A stretch of 64,000 bases of DNA from Ophiura sarsii (Eukaryota > Echinodermata > Ophiuroidea > Amphilepidida > Ophiuridae). A program made the position numbers and the translations under genes. Below the pieces are notes generated by a model that was not told the DNA's origin, made no database searches, and was given only the letters and a program-made list of their open reading frames with translations. Shown here one piece after another: positions 1 through 11,720 of this stretch; the stretch's first letter is position 1; each line of letters opens with the position of its first letter. The DNA lies in the NCBI GenBank assembly GCA_035610835.1, contig CM069457.1, positions 18,756,149 to 18,820,148 of the forward strand, given 5' to 3'.

Positions 1-688
1 GTGTCTGAAAAGGTTAAGCTTGGTGTTGTATTTGATATGGGTCACTGGTTCCCATTTGTGTATAAAATGATTTCAATCAGTTCTTCGAAGTCTAGCTTTA
101 TTAAGTTTATAAATGGCTAAAGTGTGCCACTCCCACTTTTTGAGTGCAAGTTGTAATTCACTTTCTGCATATATCCTTTATGTTTTCAATGCAAACTGTT
201 ACATGGATTATTATTTATTTATATTACATATTACGCTCTTCTTAGGAATTGAGCACTTTTGATACGGGCAGTGCATCATTTTGATAATTTATTATTTATT
301 TATTTAAATATATCTATAAATATTAAGGCAAAATAAAAATAAAAACATGTTTAGCATCCTGACTTTTTCCCAAAAAGGAAGGAGGAGGCCCTTTTTTTTA
401 TTTTCCCCACTTTAAGTGCAAAATTGCCCTAATTAGCAATTTACTTTGCGAACTTAAAAAAATTGTTTTATTTCAGGGTTCTGAGGGGTTGGTCACTACA
501 AAACTTGTTTAAAATACATAAGGAAGATACAAACTTGTTACAAACATCTTAAACTCTGAAACACCCTTAAAAAAAAGTGATGACAGAAATAGAAAGGGAA
601 AAAAAGAAAACTGAAGTGGACACAAAAAGTAAGCGGGAGGGGACGCTAAACAGGATATTTCTTTTATTTTGTCTAAATTAAAAATTAA

Positions 689-795
689 AAATTAAAATGA
701 AATAAAATGAAATAAAATGAAATAAAATGAAATAAAATGAAATAAAATGAAATAAAATGAAATAAAATGAAATAAAATGAAATAAAATAAAAAAG
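689..795. repeat. 10-bp tandem repeat (AATAAAATGA)n
   Basis: About ten perfect head-to-tail copies of the decamer AATAAAATGA, preceded by AATTAAA-type repeats. It is an A-rich microsatellite with no coding potential. Confidence 0.95.
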
Positions 796-2742
796 CTACT
801 AGTTATCACTTACCACAATTTGATAATCATGTTCCCTCTTGTGGTTTCCAATTTCAGCACCAGCAGAAAAACACTGCAGGTGAAAAGATAACGAGATAGC
901 TCATTAGTAAAAGACAAAGAAAATGTTCTTATTAATGATAACAATGACTGACAGTGATTGTAGTGATACCTGGTTGGCCCACTGTGAATATCAGTCAACA
1001 GTTATCACAATAACACATGTGCCAAACAAGGCTCAATATAACAGTTTTTCTCAGGGAGCTACTTTTTTTTCAAAAGTAGCGCCCGGTTCATGGGATTAAT
1101 TGAGAACCGGCAGCTACTTTCAGTCTACTGGGAGCTAACTTTTTATTAAATCCAGCGTGGCAGCATTGTACCTCGAAATTTGATGTCTTGGGCAAGCTTC
1201 CCGATAGTCAATGGGCGCTGATTTGGACAAAATATCAGCGCTCGATTATTTATGTTTCAGCATTACCGGGCGCTAAGGCAGAAGGACCGAGGGTTAAAAA
1301 TCGCCCAGCACCCGCTTATCTTGAGCCTTGGTGCCAAAATAACAACCCTCTTCTACAGGCTGGCTGACCCATTTTGAGAATTGTCTTCTTTTTTTATATA
1401 ATTATTTTGTGAACATTTGTGAAAAGTTTTTTGTTTTGTTTTTAATTTTAAATTGTTTATTTAATCCTTTTAAAAACTTTTATGAAAAAGGCATTTTTTC
1501 TTCTTTTTTTAAAACATTTGCTTGAACTTTTACAAAAATGTTTTGAAAATTAAGAATATTGTTGAAAATTCACAAATAAGTATGCACAAATAATGTAAGT
1601 GTTGAAGATGACTTTGATTTCACAATGATGTCCTATTATAACTTGATACACTTGATACATTCAAGTATCTCTCTTTTTTATCCATAATACATTTTAATTA
1701 AATTTAATAATCCGATAACAATATAATGGGAGCTGTATTCTTTAACTAAATCTTATGTTAATTAGAAACTATATGCCTCCATACTTATGACACTGATACA
1801 GGGAAGCAACGCACCCCATGAACAGAGATGAGGGGCAGTACAATCCAAGTTCTTACGCAAACTATTGGTTGATTTTCAAGCCTCGAAAAAAACCACCCAG
1901 GAGTTGGGAGATTTTTACCAGGGAGTATATTAATAGTTTTAGTAATAGGAGAGAACATTTGAATCGCAGAATAAGAGCTATATGTGGGCATACATTACTT
2001 AGCATAGCAACCGGAGTGGCGCTTGGCAACGCCAATGATTGATAGCTCACACAAAGATCCAAAAAGATCATGAGACATGCGACGTGACTCTTAAAATGAG
2101 GGCACTAGCACACTAGAAGCTTCGTTCTCAGCAATGACAAGGAAGCATGTGGCACGCCTGTTTTTACCCCATGGATGCCAAGTTTTAGCTCCTGGTGTTT
2201 TTCAAATTTTGCACAGCAAAGTATAGGAACATAAGCTACATTTGTAGCTGCTGGTCCATGGATGCTTACTTATAGGCTGGTTGGTTTTAATAGGAGAACA
2301 CAACTTGATAGTCTTCATACACCAAATACAAGGATTCAAGATTTCTAGTTTGATTCTTTGAATTCTTGTAATTATAGAATGATTTTGTTGTTGTCAGAAA
2401 AAGTCAATTGTTGCAAACAAATATTCCAGAAACTAATACAAATCATACCATTTCCTTTTATCAACAAATCGCACTTTACTCTTCCTATATGCAGGAAGTT
2501 GTGTTACGAATGATAAGGGCAAAGCTTGAAGGGTTATAATAAAAGCGATTATCTGATGAAATATATAGCCTATAGGTCTACAAACAAGTTGTACACAACC
2601 TCATATGCCCGATCATGGGTCTCACAATTTATGGTAAAACTAATGCGCTTTCTTGTGGGTCATCTAGACCTGATAATCATGTCCATCAGACTCTATGTAG
2701 GTCTGGGCTCTGGGGCCCAATTATTTTGGTCTAGTGTGGTGG

Positions 2743-2933
2743 GTGATCACTCAGTGTGCAATATATCCGGTATCGCATAGCGAAATGCTACACAATTTTG
2801 AAGAATTGCTAATAAATTTTGAAGAATTGCTAATCAATTTCCTAATTGTATCGAATACAGATGTGATGAAATGCTACGCAATATTTGGAATTGCTACACA
2901 AATAAAATATCATATATTGCACACTGTGATCAC
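2743..2933. repeat. Short foldback with about 20-bp inverted ends
   Basis: The left end GTGATCACTCAGTGTGCAAT is mirrored at the right by ATATTGCACACTGTGATCAC. Between them are two direct copies of a GAAGAATTGCTAAT-containing unit (about 2797-2839). This looks like a small inverted-repeat element. The longest reading frame across it (2734-3102) is a by-product. Confidence 0.6.
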
Positions 2934-2938
2934 TTCAT

Positions 2939-3162
2939 TTAACCCTCTGACAACTACTTGTCGATTGGTCAGAAAGTTGGATACACCATTTATTGCACCA
3001 ATCAGAGACTTTGTTGGAATAACTATAACTCTGATAAAGAATGGAATGAAACATTTTAATAGCCAAATTTTAATTGGTTATGCAAATGAGAATATCTTGT
3101 GATTAACCAACCATAAACACCCTTACATGTCGATAGGCAGGTAGTAGTGCTCAGGGGGTTAA
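2939..3162. mobile_element. piggyBac-like MITE flanked by TTAA
   Basis: TTAACCCTCTGACAACTACT at the left is matched in inverted orientation by AGTAGTGCTCAGGGGGTTAA at the right. Both ends carry TTAA, the target-site duplication typical of piggyBac elements. At 224 bp with no coding capacity it is a non-autonomous MITE. Two similarly bounded elements occur at 28851 and 20738. Confidence 0.6.
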
Positions 3163-3988
3163 TAACCAGATTCTGATAGCTCTTGTCAGGTCATACTACA
3201 ATTGCAAATAAGTAGCAAGGTCCATCAAGTTTAAACGGTCTGATTTTTATTGAACTTAACACATGGGTTGAGTGAGTTACCTTTAAATAAATACTTATTT
3301 TTTGTTGATTTAGCAACCATAATCTTTGTGGAATATGAAAAGTAAGGCCTGCTTAAATCTGATCCAATTCATTGCGAAAATATGTCTTAAAATAGAAAGC
3401 ATAATATAATTAGGCCCAAAACCTAGGACACAGAGGGGTAATTATACGGTACAAGCTGGTCCACACAAGTGTCTGTTGATTAAATTAATTATTATTTTGA
3501 TGTTTGTAACCTCGTTAATGTTTAACCTCTAGTCTAATTCTAGAGGTCTAGTGTAGCTGGTCTGTCAAATAGTGGTTGATCTACTACTACTACTACTAGG
3601 CTACAGCGCTAATATTATACAGCACATACATTTTAAAATTAATTGTATAATACTATATAGGACATGAGCTTCCATTTTAAAATTAAACTTGGATCTACCC
3701 AACACAATAATATTAACCATGGCTGTTGTGTTGAGTGATGTTCCACAACCCAATTAAATGTTCAGCACACACACAAAACAGGAAACAAAGGCTAAAAGGG
3801 CCAGGCTTTGTTTCCCCCTTGTACAGCCGCAACACAAATCAATGAGTTATCTATCCTGCAAAGCATAGCACATAACGCCGCACTGTGCACAGCAAGCGGC
3901 GTCCATTTAATTTTCAATGCGGATGACCCTGTGTGCAGTGTATAGCGTGTGTTGGGTAGGTGTGTGTGTATACAAATACGGTACTTGC

Positions 3989-4086
3989 CTGTAAACAAAG
4001 GTCGAAGTCGGCACAAATGCTGCATTTTATGCTGTAGGATTTGAGCTCATCTTGGCAATAATTGCAGTACCATCGAGTAGGAGGAT
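3989..4086 (-). CDS. TADA2B: TADA2B (Ada2b), coding exon 2: ZZ zinc finger, first part
   Basis: Ada2b is the adaptor subunit that activates the Gcn5 acetyltransferase module of SAGA in the nucleus. This 98-nt exon completes codon 3 and encodes up to residue 35. It shows most of a ZZ finger: Cys10-x2-Cys13, ten residues, Cys24-x2-Cys27, five residues, Cys33, ending DLCLQ, where the family continues with Cys-Phe. From family knowledge, that five-residue spacing fits TADA2B rather than TADA2A, which has seven, and insect Ada2b has the same FDLCLQ stretch. The exon has an ordinary acceptor (TCTATTTCAG) but a GC donor (CAG followed by GCAAGT), a known minor class. It joins exon 1 in frame. Later exons (rest of ZZ, SANT, SWIRM) were not found in the window, so the gene is partial. 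Confidence 0.8.
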
Positions 4087-4184
4087 CTGAAATAGACAAG
4101 TGATTCAGTTAGTTAAAATTCTGTACGGAATTGCAGAAAATGATTAAAAATCGAGTCGAATCGAACGGGAAATTAAAGACTTAC

Positions 4185-4191
4185 CGGCCAT
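4185..4191 (-). CDS. TADA2B: TADA2B, coding exon 1 (start codon)
   Basis: Only seven coding bases: ATG, GCC and the first base of codon 3, followed by a consensus donor GTAAGT. Joining it to 3989-4086 gives MADPPTRWYC..., which places the first zinc cysteine at residue 10, close to its position in TADA2B proteins. The start codon sits in AAGATGGCC, a YY1-like context. The 92-base intron (4087-4184) is short for this locus. Confidence rests on the perfect in-frame join and the donor, because the exon is too short to recognise alone. Confidence 0.7.
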
Positions 4192-4538
4192 CTTACGGCT
4201 CGGGATCGCCCGATGACGTCATGACCTTTCCCACAATGCAAAGTATTTATGTCTTATCGGATTGCTAGGCCCAGTCAGTTTACACCCAAAGTGTCTTTTG
4301 TCATTATCATTTTAAATGATTTTACCCCTTCAACACCTTTAAACTCCAGAAGAATACTTAATCTGGTTTACATGAAATTAGAAATATGTATTTTAACACT
4401 TTTTACACAAACACTACACAAATATTTCTTTCACTTTGACTTTCAAAACCACGCTCAAATTTTACAATACACCCTATTGGGCGACCTGTTCATGTTTGTC
4501 AAGTGGCAACACCGTACACACAAAACACAACAGGGAAA
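4192..4538. promoter_or_regulatory. Bidirectional promoter region between TADA2B and MED17
   Basis: This is the 347 bases between two divergent start codons. It contains a palindromic CRE, TGACGTCA (4214-4221), nearest the TADA2B side. No clear TATA box is positioned for either gene. Both start codons lie in YY1-like contexts: AAGATGGCC on the minus strand and AAAATGGCGTC on the plus strand. Both products are transcription co-activator subunits, so a shared promoter with co-expression is a reasonable inference. The transcription start sites cannot be placed from sequence alone. Confidence 0.65.
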
Positions 4539-4627
4539 ATGGCGTCTGCTTTGAGAGTGAGTGTTGAATCGCTGCAGGAACACTTGGTACAAGAGGTGTC
4601 CTTGGATGGACAGGAAACGTTTGTGAA
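4539..4627 (+). CDS. MED17: MED17, exon 1 (start)
   Basis: MED17 is a head-module subunit of Mediator and contacts RNA polymerase II in the nucleus. This exon encodes the first 29 residues plus two bases. It reads MASALRVSVESLQEHLVQEV and continues with a LDG-ET segment, which matches the conserved MED17 N-terminus (family knowledge: an IS/VES...VQEV.LDGTE pattern). The start is the first ATG of the frame in AAAATGGCG. The donor is GTGAGT at 4628. The open codon (AA) is completed by the first base of exon 2 to give Lys, then PLSMSDN, the most conserved MED17 N-terminal block. Intron 1 is 8.4 kb. Confidence 0.93.
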
Positions 4628-4633
4628 GTGAGT

Positions 4634-6280
4634 GTAGTGCGCGCAGAGCGCGTGATTCAAAATGGTATAATTTCCACTTAATAATTCAGAATAGAAATGT
4701 GTTTTGTTGACTGTTTCTGGAGTAGTTGTCGAATTCAGCAGTCACATTCACAATATACACCAGTGACCAATCAAGTCCAATCGTCTAGGTATCGACCTAG
4801 TAACCGTGTCAAACAAATGCTAAGCCACAATAGATCCATTGGATTTCTTGTCTATGTACAGCTTCTTTGAATGAAAGGGCCTGGTTCGGTTGTAACGCCA
4901 ACGGTTCAGACTTCGCCTCGGTGTCGGTGATAACTCTGAACTGTGTTACACAGCAATTTCACTGGGGGTGAAAAACTAAAATGATGGCCAGAATGTGTGC
5001 TCGCGCAGTGTTTTGGGCAGTAAAACAATGAAATTGTCAACATTTTTCACTCATGAGAAAATCTTTGAAGGGTGAAAATCAAAAGTGAAGGGTATTTCAC
5101 CCTTTGTATTAGCTCTGTTTCATAGCTCTCATACGTCGTGATACGACTCAGTATGAGAGCTATGAAATGAAAGCATATGTTCGTACGCTGGCGATTTTCG
5201 TTTCTAGTTTGCCTATTTCTAAAACATTTGAATACACTTACCTGGGTTATACATGTGCTATGTACTGTTATTGCATCCTAGATACATTTTCAGCTCCATA
5301 AATGCTACTCAAAATGAAATATTAATGATATAAAATCGGCCCTAATCACAGCGAAATGAAGACGTCGTCAGCAAAGATGGAAGTCAATTCGCGGTAGTTT
5401 ACGATTGGTTCCGAATATTTTCAATTAGTCTCGTTCCACGTTTTACTCCTCATGGGTGTACGCGTGTGTGCAAACATAGTTAATCACTTGGCGGACAACC
5501 AATACTACGATTTACGAATGCGATCAACTGTTAACAACAGCCTGGTTCCAAATTGTTGGCACCAGGCTGCTTTTAGTGAGATTCCGAAGAACGCACGTGA
5601 CCTGTTTTCCGAAGATTTCTGATCTCAATTTTAAATGGTCTATTACCAAACTATACAATGTTCTAACATATTTGACATTTAAAACCATCCAATACGACAA
5701 ATTATGTACAATTAGGGTCCTGGGTATGCAGTTTTCATTACGTAAATACAAGAAAGGGAATTAATGCGCTGTGCAAACGGAAGAACGCTATTTCATATGA
5801 ACTCTCCGTATCGACCCTAGGTACATCCCCAAGTCTTCAAAATTACCGTACAAAAGCTGTACAAATATAGCCTGCAAGATAGCGACGTAGAGGGCGACGG
5901 AGAGTTAGTCTAATCGACCCTGAATTGACCCCTATTTCTTAGGCTGATTCCCGGTACCCAGAATCCCTTTTGGATGAGTTGTGTGGAGCCCATTGATGCA
6001 GGGACCAAGCAAACTCGACGGCATTGAAGAACGCTAATCATTTAGTCGTTAAAAAACCTCTAAAATCTCCAGAATTCGTGAACGAAGAATTACATCGATG
6101 GTATCAAAATAATCCGTAAGTATAGTTCTATAAGTAAGGATAACTTAAATTTAACTACCAGAAAATGTATTTTTTGTTATGAAACAAATACGACGTAGGA
6201 AGTCAATGCTTGTTTTTGTAGCTACCTTTGTATAGGGTGAGTGAATACAATTAATATTATAATTATATAATACTACTAAG
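4634..6280. other. MED17 intron 1, first part: one hairpin, otherwise unremarkable
   Basis: No exon is seen. A perfect 17-bp inverted repeat TTTCATAGCTCTCATAC / GTATGAGAGCTATGAAA occurs at about 5119-5167 with a short loop. The rest is unique-looking intron sequence. Confidence 0.6.
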
Positions 6281-7900
6281 CAGTACGGGCGCATCAACAT
6301 TTTACCGGACAATCCCACTATTACTGAATGTCATTCTATAGTAGGACAATATTATACTGCCACCAATTATGATACTTCCACAATAATAAGCCTTTTCGCC
6401 ATTACAACTGCGCATGCTCTGAAGTTTTACAGTCGGAAATAAATTGGAGATAAACAAGACAAACTCGACCATAGACGGCCATGCAATGAACTGCGACTCT
6501 TTGGGAATCCCCTGTGATTTTTATGTGTCATCAGTAATCATTTCATTTTTAGCCGCATAATTATCAATACTCCAAGGTGCAATTTTCATGAAAAACTAGA
6601 GGTGTAACGGTAATAAAAACCGCAAGTACAGTGCATTTTTATGAGAAGTACAAAGTTCGGCACATTGGGAAAGCACAGGCAACCTCGGCATGTTTATCTC
6701 TAATCAATTTCTGCGCAATTCATGCGCAGTTGCAATTTGGAATTGCGAAATGGCTTATTGTAGGACTTCCCACTATACATATAGTCGGATATCATTCGAC
6801 ATTGCATGGGTCATTTCGGATTAGGCATGCGAGCGGGACACGGTTCGACCGTGTCACGCACGTATGACCCGTGGCCCGTAAGCAAAACACTGTATACGAA
6901 AACACGAACTAGATTTTACAATTTGAACTAACACATTTTCGTAATAAAACACAAGGAAATACAAGGAAACTAATGGATTATTAGCCATTTATTTAGACTA
7001 TGTGCATGAAAGTTCAAATAAAAAACAATGATTCCGTCCCTTATTACTGCTAATTAATATAATAATATGGAGTTTACCAGGCACTTCGATCGCTCGCGAG
7101 TGATACTAAAGCGCCATTGTTACAGCTAGTCTTATTCCCAATCATTTTTATTGCTCCTTTTCGTAACACTAAGCGGCATGAGAACAAGACTAGCATTAAT
7201 TTAAAAGTGACGTCATGATTATAATTGATAAATTCTCCGAATTGCGCAGAAAGCCGCCATTTTGTACACGTTTTAAACCGACAGAAAAAATTCTGCGCAA
7301 CTACGTGTAAAGCAATGGGATTTTTAACTCTGGACGAAAGTGAATATGAACCGCCGATATTTAAGGATTTACCATACTTTGTTTTAGTTATTTGAAGATG
7401 ACACTCAATCTTTAGGTTTGGCTTTGATGGTACGTGATCAGAGATCAAGTAGGGAATCTTTTTGCGTAGCTCTTTTTGCTACATATTTGTGCATTAGTGT
7501 TCAAAAGTGTGTCACATTTCGGGATGCTACATTGGTTAAATCGAACGCTGCGTGGTGGTATGCACTATGCCGGTTATTACGGGGCTTGGGCTCTACTGTG
7601 GGTTGGGTTTGGGAATTCACAGAGAGTGAGACTTACGGGATACGGGTACCCGTGACACGCACGTATAGAATGACCCGTGTCACGTAAGAGAAAAAACACG
7701 GGATAACTCATACCTATTTCGGATCACAACATTGTCATCCCGGCCCAAACCCCATCGCAAGGATTTTCAACAATTTTACCGCCTTTTTTTGGCAAAAACG
7801 AGGACAACATTTGAGTGAAAAATACCCCCTTTTTTGCTTTTCAATGACTATAATCTCAAACACCCCTTTTCAAAGACACTTTATTTTATTACATACATTA

Positions 7901-8264
7901 TTAAAGGTAGATGACCCGATCACATTCCGATTTTCAACTTGAAGTTTTCTATTCTACATGAAAGGTCATCCTTAAAAAAGTCGTGTTCCAAAGTTTGAGT
8001 TGCATAGCTCTAATGGTTCTTATTTTACACGCACAAGATGCTGTGAACTGTACCCATTGAGTAGTACACAAACTATATCGGTGGTTACCACCATTCGCGG
8101 TAATTCGACGTTATTTCATCGATTTCTCCGTAATTATACCGATTTCGGCCGTCAAATTTCAGTATGATGATGAGAAAAATACGAGCTTTCATATGATATG
8201 AAAATCTCCGTATTTTTGAAATAATTCTGTGTTACGAAAATGTGATCGGGTCATCTACCTTTAA
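7901..8264. mobile_element. 364-bp MITE with TA target duplication (family A)
   Basis: The termini TTAAAGGTAGATGACCCGAT and ATCGGGTCATCTACCTTTAA are perfect inverted repeats and are flanked on both sides by TA, as for Tc1/mariner-type MITEs. Diverged or partial relatives lie at about 22010-22068, 23008-23253, 40131-40275 and 59499-59860. They share the internal stretch TTCCAAAGTTTGAGTTG. Confidence 0.85.
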
Positions 8265-8702
8265 TAGATAAAAACTTGTTGCTCCCAACAGTAACAGGCG
8301 TTTTAAGGTCATTTGTTATAAAATGGTGTACCCCAAATGGTGTATTTTGGGTTGTTAACATGTTCTATCAAATGATTAAATCCATACTGTGATGTTTTTT
8401 CCTCTTCGTAAAATACCCCTTTTTCGAATTTCGCGGAGACTAATTCATGAAATACCCCTATTTTCATGATTTTGCTGTCACTAAGTGTCAGCGCTGACAA
8501 TCGAAAATATACCCCTTTTCCGCAATTTTTAGAACAGTCATGGTTACCAACTTTTGTGTTGAGTTGGGGGGGGGGGGGATTGTCATTGTCCTACGTACAA
8601 TAAGTGTAAGTGTAATTTCGTATCCATTAGGCTAAAATTTAGAATACCCTACCATTCTTATTCCTCACTGTGTAATTGTATGAGTCCCCATTGAAAGCAT
8701 AA

Positions 8703-9207
8703 CGTCAGCCTGCTTCGATAATTGCCTAACTCATTTTTACTAGTTCTTAGAAAACAACAAAAGTATGAAACCTGTTTCCTGTGTACCTGTTACTCATTTT
8801 GCATTATTGATGGATGGATATTCATTATGTGGAATGACGCTTGTATTGTTGATGTTAGGCTTGTATTGTTGATGTGACTTGGATTAGTGCACCCATGCAC
8901 GCCAATTGAGGATTGGCGTGGATGGATGTACTAATCCAAGTCATATAGAAACAGATGAACACAGCCATACAATAATTTGATTAATTCCATGGATTTGTCA
9001 ATGCAAATTCAATAATGCAAAATGAGTAACATGTTGGAGTGGTCTGGTGGCCCTTTTAAAACAAAGCTCTTCATTTATCAACACTTTTGATTGGTCAATG
9101 ACTTAGGTATTATAACAGCATGTGCATAATGTAATGAAGTCATGATTTATGCAAAAAACTCAATTTTGCTGAAAAGTGAGTTAGGCAATTATCGAAGCAG
9201 GCTGACG
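8703..9207. mobile_element. 505-bp MITE with 31-bp inverted ends and central hairpin (family B)
   Basis: CGTCAGCCTGCTTCGATAAT... at the left is mirrored by ...ATTATCGAAGCAGGCTGACG at the right, with ATAA directly repeated outside both ends (8699-8702, 9208-9211). Inside is a second inverted repeat (GACTTGGATTAGT ... ACTAATCCAAGTC, about 8877-8941) and another pair around TTTTGCATTATTGA. The same terminal sequence reappears inside the coding end of the HEPN-membrane gene at 51918-51944. Confidence 0.85.
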
Positions 9208-9588
9208 ATAAGGAACAGCATTTTTCATGAATTCATTCGTTTGTGTTTCACTTTTCAAACAATCACTTGAACCCCCCCCCCCACCCCAATGGAAAATATA
9301 ATATTAGTTATAATAAAAAACATTCAAAGGGGCCAGTCTGCTATGCAAACGGAAAGGAAGCTGCTGGGACAACAACATTTTGAGTGTGTGTGTGTCATTC
9401 AATGAGTGATAAAGTGTCAATAAAATGAAGTAAAATGAAATACTATACATTATGTCTCTTATTCCATAGGAAAAATAAACTAGATGTCTCTAATAGTTAT
9501 CTAGGTATTTACCGTATTACAATTACATTGCCCTTTTAATATATGCCCCCCCTGGGTATGCACCCCTGACCCACCCCCATAAAGCAAA

Positions 9589-9935
9589 TCACACAATTAC
9601 AAACACACCCCTGTTTGTAATGACCTGCAAACGAGGACCCAGTTTTGGTACTATCCAAACGAGGACCCACCAACCTGGACACACACCGACACACCGAGGA
9701 CCAAAATGGCGGCTTACACGGGTGTCAAACCGCCAATTAGACTGTGTACTATCTAACTGAGGCCTAAGGGGGGTAGAGGTGATACGAGGACCTCGTTTAG
9801 ATAGCGTTTTAACGTTGTTTGCAATGTTTTGCACGTATCAGGGAACCGAGGACGCCCTCGTTTGCAGGTGTGTCCTCAGTTGGAATGTAAAAAACTGGTG
9901 TGCGTCCTCGTTTGGAGGTATTTGTCAACGCATTA
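9589..9935. repeat. Irregular array of a CAAACGAGGAC motif in both orientations
   Basis: The word (C)AAACGAGGAC, or its complement GTCCTCGTTTG, recurs about eight times at uneven spacing. There are exact or one-off copies near 9627, 9656, 9790, 9845, 9862 and 9905. It is not a simple tandem repeat and has no recognised family. Confidence 0.6.
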
Positions 9936-10918
9936 AAAAGACATAAAAAAAGAACAAAAATTTACCAGATATATCTACAGGAGAGGAAATTGATCAATCA
10001 TAAAAAGCAAAAGTCCAAAAAATATCACTGGCCAATCAGTGAAGGGAGAGTAGACTAGCCAAACTTTGGACCAATTAATATCCCCTCCCGACAATATAAA
10101 TGGTTATATGATTGTTGCACAATATTATACTTTTGATTTGTTTAAACCCAATGGTCATTAACTAAGACACAAAGAAATAGACACAATTAGCAACATAAAT
10201 GGTGAGGGAATTGGTGAAAGTAATAGGCCCATATTATAAGCAGCAACATTTTAATAAAACAAACTTGATTTTACAACACCACACAGTAGGCAACTAGGCA
10301 TGTTATTTGACCATTATTTTACATAAAATGTGATTACGACAATTATTTAAAAAGCATCGAAACTTCGAAAGCATCGAAGTTTGGAATATTATGTATTCTG
10401 ACGTTCCTTGATGTTTCCAACTGCATATTGAAAAAGCAAAATGTTCACATTTTGCTCATTTTGCCGAACGTGGCAGATGAATTACAGCACCCGCCACACA
10501 CTTGGCTGTAAACTCCCTAAGTTGTTACTATTTGGTTTTTTACATTTAATAAATAAAAAGTCTTTAAACCTAAAATTTATACAAACATCAGAACCACATT
10601 TACATCAGATATTTATCATTGGGTTTTAATGAAGAAAACAGTATTGTATTATTATGATTTTTTACCAAAATCGGAAAAAGCCGTGCAAGAACAACTTAGG
10701 GGGTCTCAACCAGCTAAACAAGATGGCGCTATTGCCGAAATGCGAGCATGTATCGTTTGACCTGAGCAGCCTGTTTTGGGAATAATGTCGCACTATTGTA
10801 GGACAATCCCACTATGGCAGGTCAACTTTGTCTGACTATGGTATGATGTCCGACAATGGTAGGATGTCCGGTAAAATGTTGATGCGCCCGTATATAGTTA
10901 TAGACTATAGTATAAGAA

Positions 10919-11303
10919 CAGGGAAAATGCTCAAAAAGCACCTTTTGCCCAAAATAGCACTTTTTGCTCAAAGTTGTCTAAATATTTAACAAATAATGTC
11001 CATTTACCTAAAAATCAACAAGTTACATAACTGTGGAAGTGTTTATTCTACACTTAGTTTAGTTTGAATGAGTGGTTTTGACAACGAAAAAAGAAATACG
11101 TCAACATGGAAACATGGAATATAAACGCTTTTGGATTTATTTTTAATGCATATGGCATAATTTTGGTGAATTAAAGCACCTTTGTCTTAAAAAAAGCACT
11201 TTTTACCTAAAAAAGCACCTTTTGCTCCAAAAAGCACTTTTCCCAAAATTAAGCAGCACTTTTAGTGCTTTTAAAAAGCGCAAAATCCCTGTCCCGTCTA
11301 TAG
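10919..11303. mobile_element. Element rich in AAAGCACTTTT words
   Basis: ACAGGGAAAATGC at the left and GCAAAATCCCTGT at the right form imperfect inverted ends. Between them AAAGCACCTTTTG / AAAGCACTTTTT words recur about nine times. It is probably a non-autonomous DNA element. There is no coding capacity and the superfamily is not determined. Confidence 0.45.
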
Positions 11304-11406
11304 TAGTATACGTTGTTGTTGTGTTTTTCCACCCACCAAGGTCCAACATATGGGGATGGAATTGTATTACTAGAAATTGCCAATTTGAGTTGCTGTACTT
11401 ATTAAA

Positions 11407-11720
11407 TAAGGCTGTGACTTATACCCAGGTACCCGTCCGCTATTCCGGATACCCGGGTACCAAATTGGGTACCCGAATACCCGCAATGTAAAAAAAAAAA
11501 AAAATAGGGGTTTTTTAGTACAAATTTGTCTCCCAAGTAACCTCTATTGACCCCATTATGTGTCATTTTTGGGGACAAATTTGTACTTAAAAATGTGTTT
11601 TTTTTAAGTACAACTTTTTTTAATTTTATTTTTTAGTGTATATTTTCGGGTACCCGGGTACCCACCCGAAAAATGGGTCGGGTACCCGGGTACGAAACTA
11701 CCCGTGCATTCACAGCCTTA
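11407..11720. mobile_element. 314-bp MITE with TAAGGCTGTGA ends
   Basis: TAAGGCTGTGACTTATACCC at the left is mirrored by TCACAGCCTTA at the right. Subterminal GGTACCCGGGTACC-type palindromes (11428-11480 and 11649-11705) reinforce the inverted structure. It resembles hAT-type ends, but no clean 8-bp target duplication was seen. Confidence 0.6.

Larger units (their letters stand above)
1..3960. other. Non-coding flank left of TADA2B exon 2
   Basis: I see no supported exon here on either strand. If TADA2B continues leftwards, this is its intron 2 and may contain later exons that I could not find. I looked on the minus strand for the expected continuation of the ZZ finger (a Cys-Phe start followed by a Gly-Ala-Glu-Ile-Gly-like stretch) and did not see it. 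The stretch contains A/T-rich simple sequence, one decamer microsatellite and two inverted-repeat elements, listed separately. Confidence 0.5.
6284..10893. mobile_element. Possible 4.6-kb element bounded by matching inverted ends
   Basis: TACGGGCGCATCAACATTTT at 6284 is mirrored by AAAATGTTGATGCGCCCGTA ending near 10893. Both are followed inward by ACCGGACA and repeated TAGGACAATCCCACTAT-type motifs, so the ends match for roughly 60-100 diverged bases. No transposase frame remains between them. Two smaller MITEs lie inside (7901, 8703). The ends may instead be two independent solo ends of one family. Confidence 0.4.

Noticed and set aside
2734..3102. 122-codon plus-strand frame
   Set aside because: It spans two inverted-repeat elements and shows no recognisable protein features.
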